DNA of 64,000 bases from Bacteroidota bacterium (GTDB taxonomy: Bacteria > Bacteroidota > Bacteroidia > Bacteroidales > NBLH01): the NCBI GenBank assembly GCA_025361565.1, contig JANYKN010000126.1, positions 1 to 64,000 of the forward strand, read 5' to 3'. A program made the position numbers and the translations under genes. This document shows, in pieces, positions 17,975-27,281 of this stretch. Below the pieces are notes generated by a model. The model was given only the letters and a program-made list of their open reading frames with translations, was not told where the DNA came from and searched no databases. The first letter of the stretch is position 1. Every line of letters starts with the position of its first letter.

Positions 17975-18931
17975 CTATAATTCCTCTGAGTTTTTAATCT
18001 TAATAATTTCAGCAGCAATACTTACCGCAATTTCCATCGGTGTTTTGCTATGAATTGAAAGTCCAATAGGTGCATGTAATTTCGATACTTTTTCACTGTT
18101 AGCCGAAATACCAGTTTGTTTGAAGATGCTTGCAATTTTAGTTTTACTTCCCATTAATCCCAAATACTTGAAATTTTTATCTATTAGTTTTACAAGCACA
18201 TCTTGATCTGATTGATGACCAAAAGTCATAATAACTACATAAACACCATCGCCTTGCGGAATAAATTTATCAATGTCCGCATAATCTACCTTGTGTTTTT
18301 TATCTGCAAAAGTATTGTTTTCAAAAGTTGACAATATGTCTCTGTCATCAAATATTTCAACAATAAAACCTAAATCTTTCATGATTTTAGAAAGCGCCAG
18401 TCCAACGTGTCCTGCGCCTACAATGCACAAATGGTGTCTAAAACTTGTCAGTTCCTTATATTCCCAATTAGCCTCGTTATGTATTTCTGCAATGATTTGT
18501 TTGCGCTGTATGCCTGAAGGTAAAAATTCAAAACCTTTTGGCGAAAGTTTTAATATTCCTGATTTTGCAGCGTTTAATGACTCAATGATTTGGTCAACAG
18601 CTTGTTTGTGGCTTTTATCGAGTGCAATTAGCACAATGGTTTGATCGCCGGAGCAGATCATTCCCGATTGATTTTCGCCCGAATGGGTATTGTGAATTTG
18701 TTTTTTCATCACAGGTCCGGGTTTTCCCAGTTGAAGCATAGCGCTTCCAAGTTCTACAATATCATATTCCATAATACCGCCACCCACCGAACCCGCAAGT
18801 TCTTTATCTTCCGAAATGGCCATTTTAAAACCTTGCCTTCCTGGGCTGCTTCCATTGCTTTCGATAACAACTAATAGCATTATCCGTTTTTCCTGCTCCA
18901 GGTTTTTCTTTATAAATTTCCAAATTTCCAT
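17975..18931 (-). CDS. XdhC/CoxI-family protein (molybdenum-hydroxylase accessory factor)
   Basis: A 318-residue protein with both XdhC domains. The N-terminal XdhC_CoxI part has the signature SNGSSPGRQGFKMAI and GSVGGGIMEYDIVE, and the C-terminal XdhC_C part carries a Rossmann loop, CIVGAGHVGLALSKIMKDLG, ending in FDDR. In other bacteria XdhC binds and sulfurates molybdopterin before insertion into xanthine dehydrogenase or related hydroxylases. No such hydroxylase is in the window, so its client lies elsewhere or it has a broader role. The AOR gene 6 kb away uses a different, bis-pterin cofactor and is not its known client. It is followed on the same strand by no gene before 17974, and preceded by pncB after 106 bases. 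Confidence 0.85.
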   Translation of the reverse strand: MEIWKFIKKNLEQEKRIMLLVVIESNGSSPGRQGFKMAISEDKELAGSVGGGIMEYDIVELGSAMLQLGKPGPVMKKQIHNTHSGENQSGMICSGDQTIVLIALDKSHKQAVDQIIESLNAAKSGILKLSPKGFEFLPSGIQRKQIIAEIHNEANWEYKELTSFRHHLCIVGAGHVGLALSKIMKDLGFIVEIFDDRDILSTFENNTFADKKHKVDYADIDKFIPQGDGVYVVIMTFGHQSDQDVLVKLIDKNFKYLGLMGSKTKIASIFKQTGISANSEKVSKLHAPIGLSIHSKTPMEIAVSIAAEIIKIKNSEEL

Positions 18932-19037
18932 AATAAGTCTTTAATTCTTCAAAATATGATTTATTCTAATCTACACCAACCTCAAAATTCCTGACGTCGA
19001 TTTATTTTAGAACCTTTTGAATTTCCAATTTCTAAAT

Positions 19038-20201
19038 CTAATTGATATTTAAAATATCCTTGCAAAGTTTAATGGAATTTTCTTCCCCAGTATGTTTTCC
19101 TTGATTATCAGATAATTTAATAGTTGGTACCCAATCCTGACCTTCAGGTTTAGCCTCAATAATCTTAATAACGATATTGAGCGGATTTACGCCAACATCA
19201 TTTGTGAAATTAGTGCCAATTCCGAACGAAATCTTGATTTTGTTACGACAGAATTTGGCTATTTCTTCAACTGAATTAGCGTTTAACCCATCAGAGAAAA
19301 TAATGGTTTTTGAAACAGGATCAATTCTTAAACTTTTGTAATGTTTAATGGTTTTGGCAGCAAACTCAATCGGATCCCCAGAATCCTGCCTAACACCATC
19401 GAAAAGTTTTGCAAATTTGGTGTCAAATGTTTTAAAGAAAACGTCGGATGTGTATGTATCAGAAAGTGCAATGCCCAAATCACCACGATAAACATTTATC
19501 CAATTATCCAGTGAAAGCTTATTGGCCATTTTATATCCATATGCTGCACCATGAAACATAAACCACTCGTGTGCATGCGTTCCGACCGGAATGATGTCGT
19601 ATTTCATGGCAAAGTACACATTGCTTGTTCCTACAAATGAAGGTCTTCCATAAGTTTTAAAGGTATTTACAATCCTGTCATGGTTTTCGAAGGAATATCT
19701 ACGTCTCGTGCCAAAATCGGCAACACTGACACCCAATAAATTAAATCGGTTAGCTTTTTCCTTTGCCAGATCTATTATTTTAGATTCTTCATAAATTGGT
19801 TGTTGTGTCATTTTAAAGTAAAGCTCTGATATCATTGCCATTATAGTTACTTCCCATAAAATAGTTCGATACCAATAGCCTTCGATTAAAATTTGCAAAT
19901 CTTCACCTTTTTGAATTACGCCCACTTCACTTGGATCAAATTTATATCCCATTAAAAAATCGAGATAAGTTGGATCAAGATAATAGCATTTCTTGTTTAA
20001 ATATTCTTTTTCCTCTTTACTAAGCGAAAGATTGCCCAATTTTGCAATTTCCTTTCTTAAAATTTCTGCAAAACCATCAGGAAATGGAGTTCTGCCCCTG
20101 TTGATAAACTGATACCGCACTTTTGCGCGAGGAAAAAGTTTAATCACCGCATTTTGCATAGTAAATTTATACAAATCATTATCGAGAAGTGATTGAATCA
20201 T
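19038..20201 (-). CDS. pncB: Nicotinate phosphoribosyltransferase
   Basis: A 387-residue enzyme of normal length for the PncB branch. The start IQSLLDNDLYKFTMQNAVI is diagnostic. Further conserved pieces are FGTRRRYSFENHDRIV, VGTSNVYFAMKYDIIPVGT with AHEWFM (the family histidine region), VRQDSGDP and IFSDGLNAN. It converts nicotinate, PRPP and ATP to nicotinate mononucleotide in NAD salvage, in the cytoplasm. It is on the minus strand, divergent from dxs with 185 bases between. No other NAD gene is adjacent. Confidence 0.95.
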   Translation of the reverse strand: MIQSLLDNDLYKFTMQNAVIKLFPRAKVRYQFINRGRTPFPDGFAEILRKEIAKLGNLSLSKEEKEYLNKKCYYLDPTYLDFLMGYKFDPSEVGVIQKGEDLQILIEGYWYRTILWEVTIMAMISELYFKMTQQPIYEESKIIDLAKEKANRFNLLGVSVADFGTRRRYSFENHDRIVNTFKTYGRPSFVGTSNVYFAMKYDIIPVGTHAHEWFMFHGAAYGYKMANKLSLDNWINVYRGDLGIALSDTYTSDVFFKTFDTKFAKLFDGVRQDSGDPIEFAAKTIKHYKSLRIDPVSKTIIFSDGLNANSVEEIAKFCRNKIKISFGIGTNFTNDVGVNPLNIVIKIIEAKPEGQDWVPTIKLSDNQGKHTGEENSIKLCKDILNIN

Positions 20202-20329
20202 CTTAACAAGTTTTAAATATCAGCTAAATTAAGAAAAAATATTAGGTTTAGGCAATTTTACTTTATCATAGCACCTGGCTGAAAAACGATTTCTTATCAA
20301 ATAGCTTTTTATATACTGTATTAAATTAA

Positions 20330-20337
20330 TATCTTTG
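20330..20337 (+). promoter_or_regulatory. Predicted -7 box TATCTTTG of dxs
   Basis: TATCTTTG is an exact TAnnTTTG match, 49 bases before the dxs ATG. The -33 position holds CTTTTT rather than TTTG. Confidence 0.4.
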
Positions 20338-20386
20338 TTTGAACAATACTAAGGTGTTGTTATTAATTTATTAAATATTTTGGAAG

Positions 20387-22324
20387 ATGGATAAGGCACA
20401 GGAAGAGTTATTAAATTCGATTAATTACCCTTCGGATTTAAAGAAATTGGCCCTGGAAGATTTGCCTCAATTAAGCAACGAACTAAGGCAGTTCATCATT
20501 GATATAGTTTCAGAGAATCCTGGTCATTTTGGCGCTAGTCTTGGAGTTGTAGAGCTTACAGTGGCGCTTCATTATGTGTTTAATACACCTTATGATCGAA
20601 TTGTGTGGGATGTTGGGCATCAAGCTTATGGGCATAAAATTTTAACAGGAAGGAAAAATAATTTTCACACCAATAGAAAATATAAAGGAATTAGTGGATT
20701 TCCAAATCGATTTGAAAGCATTTACGATTCCTTTGGAGTAGGCCATTCATCTACTTCTATATCAGCTGCTTTAGGTATGGCAATTGCTGCTAAAACTAAA
20801 GGTGAAAACGATCGTAATGTCGTGGCTGTTATTGGTGATGGTTCTATGACTGCTGGTCTTGCTTTTGAAGGATTAAACAATGCTGGTATTGAACACTCGA
20901 ACCTGTTGGTTATATTAAATGACAATCATATGTCTATTGATCCCAATGTGGGGGCATTAAATGAATATTTGCTGGATATTACCACTTCAAAATCATATAA
21001 TAAAGTAAGAGATGAGGTTTGGAATATATTAGGAAAATTAAAAAAATTCGGTCCAAATACGCAAGCTTTTATTCAGAAAGTTGAAAATGGTATCAAGTCA
21101 ATCATATTAAAACAGAGCAATTTATTTGAGGCCATGAATTTTAGGTATTTTGGCCCTGTTGACGGACATGATGTAAAACACCTTGTAAGTGTATTAAATG
21201 ATCTGAAAAAAATCCCAGGCCCCAAATTGCTCCATTGTCTTACAGTTAAAGGAAAAGGTTTTCCATTGGCTGAGCTTGATCAAACCAAATGGCACGCCCC
21301 TGGCTTGTTCGATAAAAAAACAGGCGAATTGATTAAAGTAAAGTCCGATAAAAAGCAAGCTCTTAATTTCCAGGAAGTATTTGGTCATACAATTGTTGAG
21401 CTGGCCGAAATGAATGATAAAATTGTAGGAATTACGCCTGCAATGCCATCAGGATGTTCATTGAATATTATGATGGAAAAAATGCCCGATCGTGCATTTG
21501 ATGTTGGAATAGCTGAACAACATGCTGTTACTTTTTCAGCCGGGCTTGCTGCCGATGGAATGTTGCCATTTTGTAATATTTATTCATCATTTATGCAAAG
21601 AGCTTATGATCAGGTAATTCATGACGTGGCTTTGCAAAAATTGAATGTAGTTTTTTGTTTGGACAGAGGAGGACTTGTAGGAGCGGACGGGGCAACTCAT
21701 CACGGTGCTTTTGATTTGGCATACATGCGATGCATTCCCAATCTCATTGTTTCATCGCCAAAAGACGAGGAAGAGCTTCGTAACCTGATGTATACTGCTC
21801 AATTACCTGAAAAGGGACCTTTCGTGATTCGTTATCCGCGTGGAAGCGGAATTATGCCTGAATGGAAAACGCCTTTCAAAGAAATTCCCATAGGAAAAGC
21901 CAGAATTCTAAAAGAGGGGAGCGATATTGCCATTTTAAGCATTGGTGCAATAGGTAATTTGGTTTGTAATCTCTATAATAAGCTTGATAGTGAAGACGTT
22001 AGTCTTGCACATTACGATATGCGTTTTGTAAAACCTATTGATGAAGAACTGCTTCACCAAATCTGTAAAAGATTTGATTTGCTTATTACCATCGAAGACG
22101 GCACTATTGTTGGTGGCTTTGGAAGTGCAGTATTGGAGTTTATGAATGAGCACAATTACACATCAAAATTGAAGAGGCTTGGAGTTCCCGATAAATTTAT
22201 TGAACATGGAACCCAGCAAGAGCTTTATAAAGAATGTGGCTACGACGAAGATAGCATTTATCATAATATCAAGAGTTTGTTGGGTGTTAAAAGTACAAGT
22301 AAAGCAAAATCCAAAGTAGCATAA
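20387..22324 (+). CDS. dxs: 1-deoxy-D-xylulose-5-phosphate synthase
   Basis: A 645-residue transketolase-like enzyme of normal length. Visible motifs: [13 protein letters not shown], the thiamine diphosphate site [18 protein letters not shown] followed by NDNHMSI, then GPVDGHD, the catalytic-region motif [15 protein letters not shown], and [11 protein letters not shown]. It joins pyruvate and glyceraldehyde 3-phosphate, the first step of the MEP isoprenoid pathway. It stands alone; the C-terminal tail (TSKAKSKVA) is an unremarkable extension. A T-rich hairpin terminator follows at 22340-22389. Confidence 0.96.
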   Translation: MDKAQEELLNSINYPSDLKKLALEDLPQLSNELRQFIIDIVSENPGHFGASLGVVELTVALHYVFNTPYDRIVWDVGHQAYGHKILTGRKNNFHTNRKYKGISGFPNRFESIYDSFGVGHSSTSISAALGMAIAAKTKGENDRNVVAVIGDGSMTAGLAFEGLNNAGIEHSNLLVILNDNHMSIDPNVGALNEYLLDITTSKSYNKVRDEVWNILGKLKKFGPNTQAFIQKVENGIKSIILKQSNLFEAMNFRYFGPVDGHDVKHLVSVLNDLKKIPGPKLLHCLTVKGKGFPLAELDQTKWHAPGLFDKKTGELIKVKSDKKQALNFQEVFGHTIVELAEMNDKIVGITPAMPSGCSLNIMMEKMPDRAFDVGIAEQHAVTFSAGLAADGMLPFCNIYSSFMQRAYDQVIHDVALQKLNVVFCLDRGGLVGADGATHHGAFDLAYMRCIPNLIVSSPKDEEELRNLMYTAQLPEKGPFVIRYPRGSGIMPEWKTPFKEIPIGKARILKEGSDIAILSIGAIGNLVCNLYNKLDSEDVSLAHYDMRFVKPIDEELLHQICKRFDLLITIEDGTIVGGFGSAVLEFMNEHNYTSKLKRLGVPDKFIEHGTQQELYKECGYDEDSIYHNIKSLLGVKSTSKAKSKVA

Positions 22325-22644
22325 ATGTTAAATATTTATAATCCGGTTACATAAAAACTTTTTTGAAAGAAATTGTCCGGATTTTTTTTAAAATCATCTC
22401 CTACTGTTTGTAGTCTTCAAAAATTGATATAGAAAATATTCAAATTTCATTCTTTAATAAGGATAAAGAACGTAACCCTTTAATCGCAAATCCAATTCCT
22501 AACCCTCACTTTTCTTCAAACTGAAAAGTTGAAAAATAATCAATATTAACATCTATCAAAAGAATATTCTTGTTCCTCAAATAAAAAAACATCTTTTAGA
22601 TAAAGGAAATATTTTTGTTAATTGAATCTAATTGATTATTAAAT
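22325..22644. other. Intergenic region: dxs terminator and SUMF1-like gene promoter
   Basis: This 320-base spacer holds the dxs terminator at its start and a -7 box TATTTTTG at 22610-22617, 27 bases before the next ATG. The middle is plain A/T-rich DNA with no ORF, repeat or RNA motif that I can see. Confidence 0.5.
22340..22389 (+). terminator. Intrinsic terminator of dxs
   Basis: Arms AATCCGG (22340-22346) and CCGGATT (22377-22383) pair around a 30-base loop and run into eight T residues (22382-22389), 16 bases past the stop codon. Confidence 0.6.
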
Positions 22645-24357
22645 ATGTTAAACACTCGCTTTAAAAAATGGGCTGTGGTTTTTGTCTTCTTTATTTCAAT
22701 GAGCAATGCTTATTCAAATAATCTTCAGATTTCAAATATTACCATTAACAATAAAAATATAATTGATCACACGGTGTTTGTTCAATTTGATATAAGTTGG
22801 GAAAATTCGTGGCGTTTAAGTACTGGGCCTTCTAATTGGGATGCGGCTTGGGTATTTATTAAATATCGTGTAAATGGTGGAGTATGGAAACATGCCACAT
22901 TAAGTGCTACAGATCTGGATCATATATCAACAGTCGGATCAACCGTTGATGCATCAGCCGATGGTAAAGGTGCATTTATTTTCAGATCAGCTGTTGGCTC
23001 CGGGAATAATGCATGGACTGCTCAACTAAAATGGCTTTATGGTGCCGATGGAATGGCAGATGATGCGATTAATCTCGAAGTAAAGGTTTTTGGAATTGAA
23101 ATGGTTTATGTTAACCAAGGTGATTTCTATGTTGGCGATGGTGTTTCGGTTGGTCGATTATGGAATGCATCTGATGTTAATACTAATCCTGCCTTAATAA
23201 GTACATCTCCTGTTTTTTTAAAATGTGAGAGTACTTCATATGACGATGCCCAGCTAAAAGGATCTGGAATCCTGGTTGATGGAGATAACGGTATCGACAC
23301 GAATGGCATTGCGGCAATTAATAATACAGGCTTTCCAACAGGTTACCGTGCATTCTATTGCATGAAGCAAGAAATTAGCAATGATCAATTTGCACAATTT
23401 TTAAATACACTTTCCAGAACTCAACAAAATGCACGCACTTACAGGGATATTTCGGGTATTGCTGTTAGTTCACCTTTTCCGATTAATAGAAATGGAACTA
23501 TTGATCACAGAAATTGTGTAAGGTATACTAATCCAACTGGCACTACAACTGAACCTCTTCATTTTTTCTGCGATTTAAACAATAATGGTATTGAAAATGA
23601 TATTGATGATGGACAAAATGTAGCAATTTGTAATATTGGTTGGCCTGATGGAACAGCATATGCAGATTGGGCAGGTCTGCGACCAATGACTGAATTAGAA
23701 TATGAGAAAGCCTGTAGAGGCCCGGAAGTTCCTGTAGCCAATGAATATGCCTGGCATACAGCAAATATTTACGGTAATTCTACTACTCAGTATGATTTTA
23801 ATAATTTAGGACAACCAAATGAGTATCCGCAAATTGTTGGCACCGGAATATATGCCAATGCATCTTATGAATATACCACAGGGCACGTTGATGCCACTCA
23901 TCCAACAAGGTTTGACAGCCCGATAAGATGTGGGATTTTTGCAACAGCAACTTCCAACAGGATTAATGCGGGAGCTTCCTATTATGGAATTTTAGATTTA
24001 GCTGGTGGAATGGCTGAAAGATGTGTGACCCTTGGTGAAATTGAAGGAAGAATATTTCATGGAACTAATGGCGATGGAACATTAACTGTGGCTCCGAACA
24101 ATCAGGGAAATGCAACAAATGATGACTGGCCGGGAATTTCAAGTTCTCAGCCCGGTGATGGGGTAATCATTCAGGCAGGTTCTGGCTTCAAAGGTGGAGA
24201 TTGGAATGATGGGTTAGAGAATTTAAAAGTTTCCAATCGGGTTTTTGCAGCTCAAGATATTTATGTTCCGGCAAATGTTGGCCCCGGAACAGCACATGTT
24301 AGTTCAGGAAGTGGAAATATTGGTTCAGGTTTTCGTTGCGTTAGAACTGCCGACTAA
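22645..24357 (+). CDS. Secreted SUMF1/EgtB/PvdO-fold protein
   Basis: A 570-residue protein with signal peptide (hydrophobic WAVVFVFFISMSNAYS). Residues about 25-145 form a beta-rich domain of unknown type. From about 150 to the end it has the formylglycine-generating-enzyme-like fold: MVYVNQGDFYVGDG, a CMKQEISNDQFAQFLN helix, the stretch ADWAGLRPMTELEYEKACRG, GILDLAGGMAERC, and the closing GFRCVRTAD. Enzymes with this fold include sulfatase activators, but many Bacteroidota members (GldJ and GldK, for example) are structural. The paired active-site cysteines of true activators cannot be identified. It ends 29 bases before the Ig-repeat T9SS protein and is probably cotranscribed, suggesting a secreted pair. 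Confidence 0.75.
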   Translation: MLNTRFKKWAVVFVFFISMSNAYSNNLQISNITINNKNIIDHTVFVQFDISWENSWRLSTGPSNWDAAWVFIKYRVNGGVWKHATLSATDLDHISTVGSTVDASADGKGAFIFRSAVGSGNNAWTAQLKWLYGADGMADDAINLEVKVFGIEMVYVNQGDFYVGDGVSVGRLWNASDVNTNPALISTSPVFLKCESTSYDDAQLKGSGILVDGDNGIDTNGIAAINNTGFPTGYRAFYCMKQEISNDQFAQFLNTLSRTQQNARTYRDISGIAVSSPFPINRNGTIDHRNCVRYTNPTGTTTEPLHFFCDLNNNGIENDIDDGQNVAICNIGWPDGTAYADWAGLRPMTELEYEKACRGPEVPVANEYAWHTANIYGNSTTQYDFNNLGQPNEYPQIVGTGIYANASYEYTTGHVDATHPTRFDSPIRCGIFATATSNRINAGASYYGILDLAGGMAERCVTLGEIEGRIFHGTNGDGTLTVAPNNQGNATNDDWPGISSSQPGDGVIIQAGSGFKGGDWNDGLENLKVSNRVFAAQDIYVPANVGPGTAHVSSGSGNIGSGFRCVRTAD

Positions 24358-24386
24358 AAATAGAAATAATTTTAAATGATTAATCG

Positions 24387-26669
24387 ATGATTCGAATTCT
24401 TTTTATCTCAATATTTTTTAGCCTTTTTGAATTCATTGCATTATCTCAAAATGAAGCATTTCATGGTGGAATTGCTGATGGGTTTGGATATCAATCAAGC
24501 ACGGCAATTAATATGTCGCAGGTAGGTTTTATTGGTAATAATTTAACCGTCACTGTCAATCAGGCATCTGGGCAATCAGATCCTGCAAGCCAGGAGCCAG
24601 TCCTTTTTACAGTAGTTTTTAGCGAAAATGTGACTGATTTTGATATATCGGATATCGTAATTACGGGTTCAGCTAATCCTCAAAATATTGCAATAATTGG
24701 CAGCGGTGCTAATTATACCATTCAATTGAGTGGAATTGTTTCAAATGGTGATATAGGGGTCAATATTCCACAAGGAGGTATACATAATTCAGTTGGTAAT
24801 CCCAATCAAAGTGCCACGAGCTTAGATAATGTATTAATATACAATGGTATACCAATGTCAGTAAAAATTAAACTTGCGGATGGACAACCATTGATAAGTA
24901 ATTTGCACACGGTACATTATGCAGTTAATTTTTCTGAAAGTGTTAATGATTTTATTGCCAGCGATGTTTCCTTTTCAGGAACTGCAGTTCCTTCAGCTGT
25001 TAATATCACTGGTTCCGGAAAAACCTATGATGTTGCGGTTTCTGGAATGGCAAATGATGGAACTGTTGTAATAACAATTCCGGCAGACAAGGCACATAAT
25101 AATTTAGGCTCACCAAATACTGCATCTGTAAATACTCAGAACACAATTACATGTGATTATACCAATCCAACGGTTCAAATTACTTACTCAAATGGTCAGC
25201 AAAGCCCCAGCCTTTCCGGAATATTAAAATTTGACGCATCGTTCTCAGAAAGTATTCAATCTTTGCAAGCTGCGGATATACAACTATCTGGTACAGCAGG
25301 TGCAACATCAATTGCAATTTCGGAACACTTAAATATCTTTACCATATCAGTAAGTGGAATGACACAGCAGGGAACCGTAATCGTTTCCATTGATGCAAAT
25401 AAAGTTTTTGATATAGCAGGCAATGGGAATATGGCTTCTGTTAACATACAGAATGAAATAATCTATCAAAATATTGAATTTGCTGTTGAAATTACCTTGC
25501 CAATTGATCAGAAAAAATATACAAATGGAAATACTGCTCGTTTTAATATTCATTTTAATCGTACTGCCAGCGATTTTGATGTATCAGATATTAGTATAAG
25601 TGGAAGTGGTCATGCAAATATCTCAAGTTTAACAGGTAGTGGATCAGACTATTTATTAACCCTTTCCGGTATTAATTCAGATGGCAATTTTATAATCAAT
25701 TTATATGCAAATAAGGTACATGATGAATACAATAATACAAATACTGCATCAGTAAATACAGATAATGAGATAGTTGTTGACACAAAAGCCCCTTTTGCCC
25801 AGATTGATCTCGAACATTTGCAAAGCAATCCTACAAATAAGCCGCAGGTAACTTTTGTAGTTACGTTTAGTGAAGAAATTGAAGATTTTACGTCAGAAGA
25901 TGTTCAGCTAGCTGGCACTGCCGGTTCTGGAAATATGGTAATCCAGGGATCAGGAACGGTATATAAAGTTATAGTTTCCGGAATGAATCAGGATGGAGAT
26001 ATTAGCATCACAATTCCAATCAACAGTTTTAAAGATTTGGCTGGCAATTTCAACACTTCCACAGTAATTATAAATAATGTAATTTATTATGATAAAACCA
26101 ATCCATATGTTGAAATAACAAAGGCGCTTAATCAAGCAGATCCGGCTATGATATTACCTTTAAATTTCCACGTTGAGTTTAGTGAGGATGTGTTGGAATT
26201 TGGAGCAGACAGAATCAGCTTTGGAGGTTCTACGGGGGTTTATCTTGTTACTAGCGGCTCGGGTAAAAGTTACAATGTTGCTGTTTTTGGAGTACAAACC
26301 AATGAAACAATCTTAATTTATATACCCGCCGCTGCTGTGCATGATTTAGCAGGGAATCCGAATAATTCGTCTGTAAATACTTCAAATTCAATTACATATA
26401 TTGGATTGACATCAGTTGATAATATAGATGCATCAAAGAAATGCTCAATTTATTTTGCAAATGGAAATATAAATGTAGAATTTACAACAATCCCTGGCCA
26501 AAACAGCAAAGTCAATATTTATGATATTCAAGGGAAATTGATTTTTAGTAAAGCTGGCCTTAATCAATTAAATCAATTCCCTGTGGGCAATTTGAACTCT
26601 ATTTATCTTATAAAAGTTTTGGATGGAAAAACCCAAAATAATAAAATGATTGTTCCTTTTAATTACTAA
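24387..26669 (+). CDS. T9SS cargo with six bacterial Ig-like repeats
   Basis: A 760-residue protein with signal peptide (IRILFISIFFSLFEFIALS). Six repeats of about 100 residues follow, each containing FxVxFSExVxDF, then a GTA or GSA turn, GSGxxYxVxVSGM, a VxIxIPAxxxHDxAGN turn and SVNTxNxIxY. These are Ig-like domains of the kind found in large bacterial adhesins. The last 85 residues form a type A T9SS sorting domain (VNIYDIQGKLIFSKAG, then YLIKVLDGKTQNNKMIV), predicting export across the outer membrane and anchoring. It follows the SUMF1-like gene by 29 bases. Its stop codon directly abuts the stop of the convergent hydrolase gene. Confidence 0.85.
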   Translation: MIRILFISIFFSLFEFIALSQNEAFHGGIADGFGYQSSTAINMSQVGFIGNNLTVTVNQASGQSDPASQEPVLFTVVFSENVTDFDISDIVITGSANPQNIAIIGSGANYTIQLSGIVSNGDIGVNIPQGGIHNSVGNPNQSATSLDNVLIYNGIPMSVKIKLADGQPLISNLHTVHYAVNFSESVNDFIASDVSFSGTAVPSAVNITGSGKTYDVAVSGMANDGTVVITIPADKAHNNLGSPNTASVNTQNTITCDYTNPTVQITYSNGQQSPSLSGILKFDASFSESIQSLQAADIQLSGTAGATSIAISEHLNIFTISVSGMTQQGTVIVSIDANKVFDIAGNGNMASVNIQNEIIYQNIEFAVEITLPIDQKKYTNGNTARFNIHFNRTASDFDVSDISISGSGHANISSLTGSGSDYLLTLSGINSDGNFIINLYANKVHDEYNNTNTASVNTDNEIVVDTKAPFAQIDLEHLQSNPTNKPQVTFVVTFSEEIEDFTSEDVQLAGTAGSGNMVIQGSGTVYKVIVSGMNQDGDISITIPINSFKDLAGNFNTSTVIINNVIYYDKTNPYVEITKALNQADPAMILPLNFHVEFSEDVLEFGADRISFGGSTGVYLVTSGSGKSYNVAVFGVQTNETILIYIPAAAVHDLAGNPNNSSVNTSNSITYIGLTSVDNIDASKKCSIYFANGNINVEFTTIPGQNSKVNIYDIQGKLIFSKAGLNQLNQFPVGNLNSIYLIKVLDGKTQNNKMIVPFNY

Positions 26670-27251
26670 TTATTCTTTCAGAAAGGTTTTTGTATCAATT
26701 ACTTTTGCATAAGATTTTAAAGTTGACAATGTTGAATAATGAACATCTTCAGCCTTGATTTCTTTATCTCCAAATTTTAGGTTTTTTGTTGCACAAGCAT
26801 CTTGTATAACTATGCAGTCAAAATCCAAATCACTGGCTGCACGAGTTGCTGCTTCTACACACATATGTGTTTGCATTCCGCAAATGACGAGATATTTGAT
26901 TTTATTTTTATTTAAAAATTCCAACAAATCAGTATTTTTAAAACTGTTAACTTCATCTTTCGAAATTACTTTTTCATTTGGCAATGGTTCCACATCTTCA
27001 TGAATTTCTCCACCTGGCTCAGAATTATGCCTGATGTGAACAACCAGCATTTTGTTTTTCCTGAAATATTCAAGTACTTTTTTAGCATTTTTCCCTGCCT
27101 GTTCAGGATTTACCAATTCTGTTTTACCTCCGGGATAATAAAAATATTGGATATCAATCAGTAATAAAGCGGTATCGCTTGTGTTTTCCTGTCCTTTGGT
27201 CGTCATAGAGATTAGGATTGTGAAAATTATAAATAAGATTCTCATTTTCAT
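26670..27251 (-). CDS. Isochorismatase-fold cysteine hydrolase with signal peptide
   Basis: A 193-residue protein of the isochorismatase/nicotinamidase family. The triad is visible: Asp33 in LLLIDIQ, Lys98 in VISKDEVNSF, and Cys131 in CGMQTHMC. The cis-peptide region before the cysteine is typical. Members cleave amide or vinyl-ether bonds in small metabolites; the substrate here is unknown. Unusually it begins with a hydrophobic leader (ILFIIFTILISMTTKG), so it is probably exported to the periplasm, whereas most relatives are cytoplasmic. An alternative start at 27245 keeps the leader. It is 30 bases downstream of the VWA gene on the same strand, perhaps in one transcript. Its stop codon touches that of the convergent Ig-repeat gene. 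Confidence 0.8.
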   Translation of the reverse strand: MKMRILFIIFTILISMTTKGQENTSDTALLLIDIQYFYYPGGKTELVNPEQAGKNAKKVLEYFRKNKMLVVHIRHNSEPGGEIHEDVEPLPNEKVISKDEVNSFKNTDLLEFLNKNKIKYLVICGMQTHMCVEAATRAASDLDFDCIVIQDACATKNLKFGDKEIKAEDVHYSTLSTLKSYAKVIDTKTFLKE

Positions 27252-27281
27252 TTACTTTAATGTTGAAGAGCAAATTTATGA

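Noticed and set aside
22645-24357. Active formylglycine-generating enzyme
   Set aside because: The fold is supported but the catalytic cysteine pair cannot be found, and no sulfatase gene is nearby. I kept the fold-level name only.
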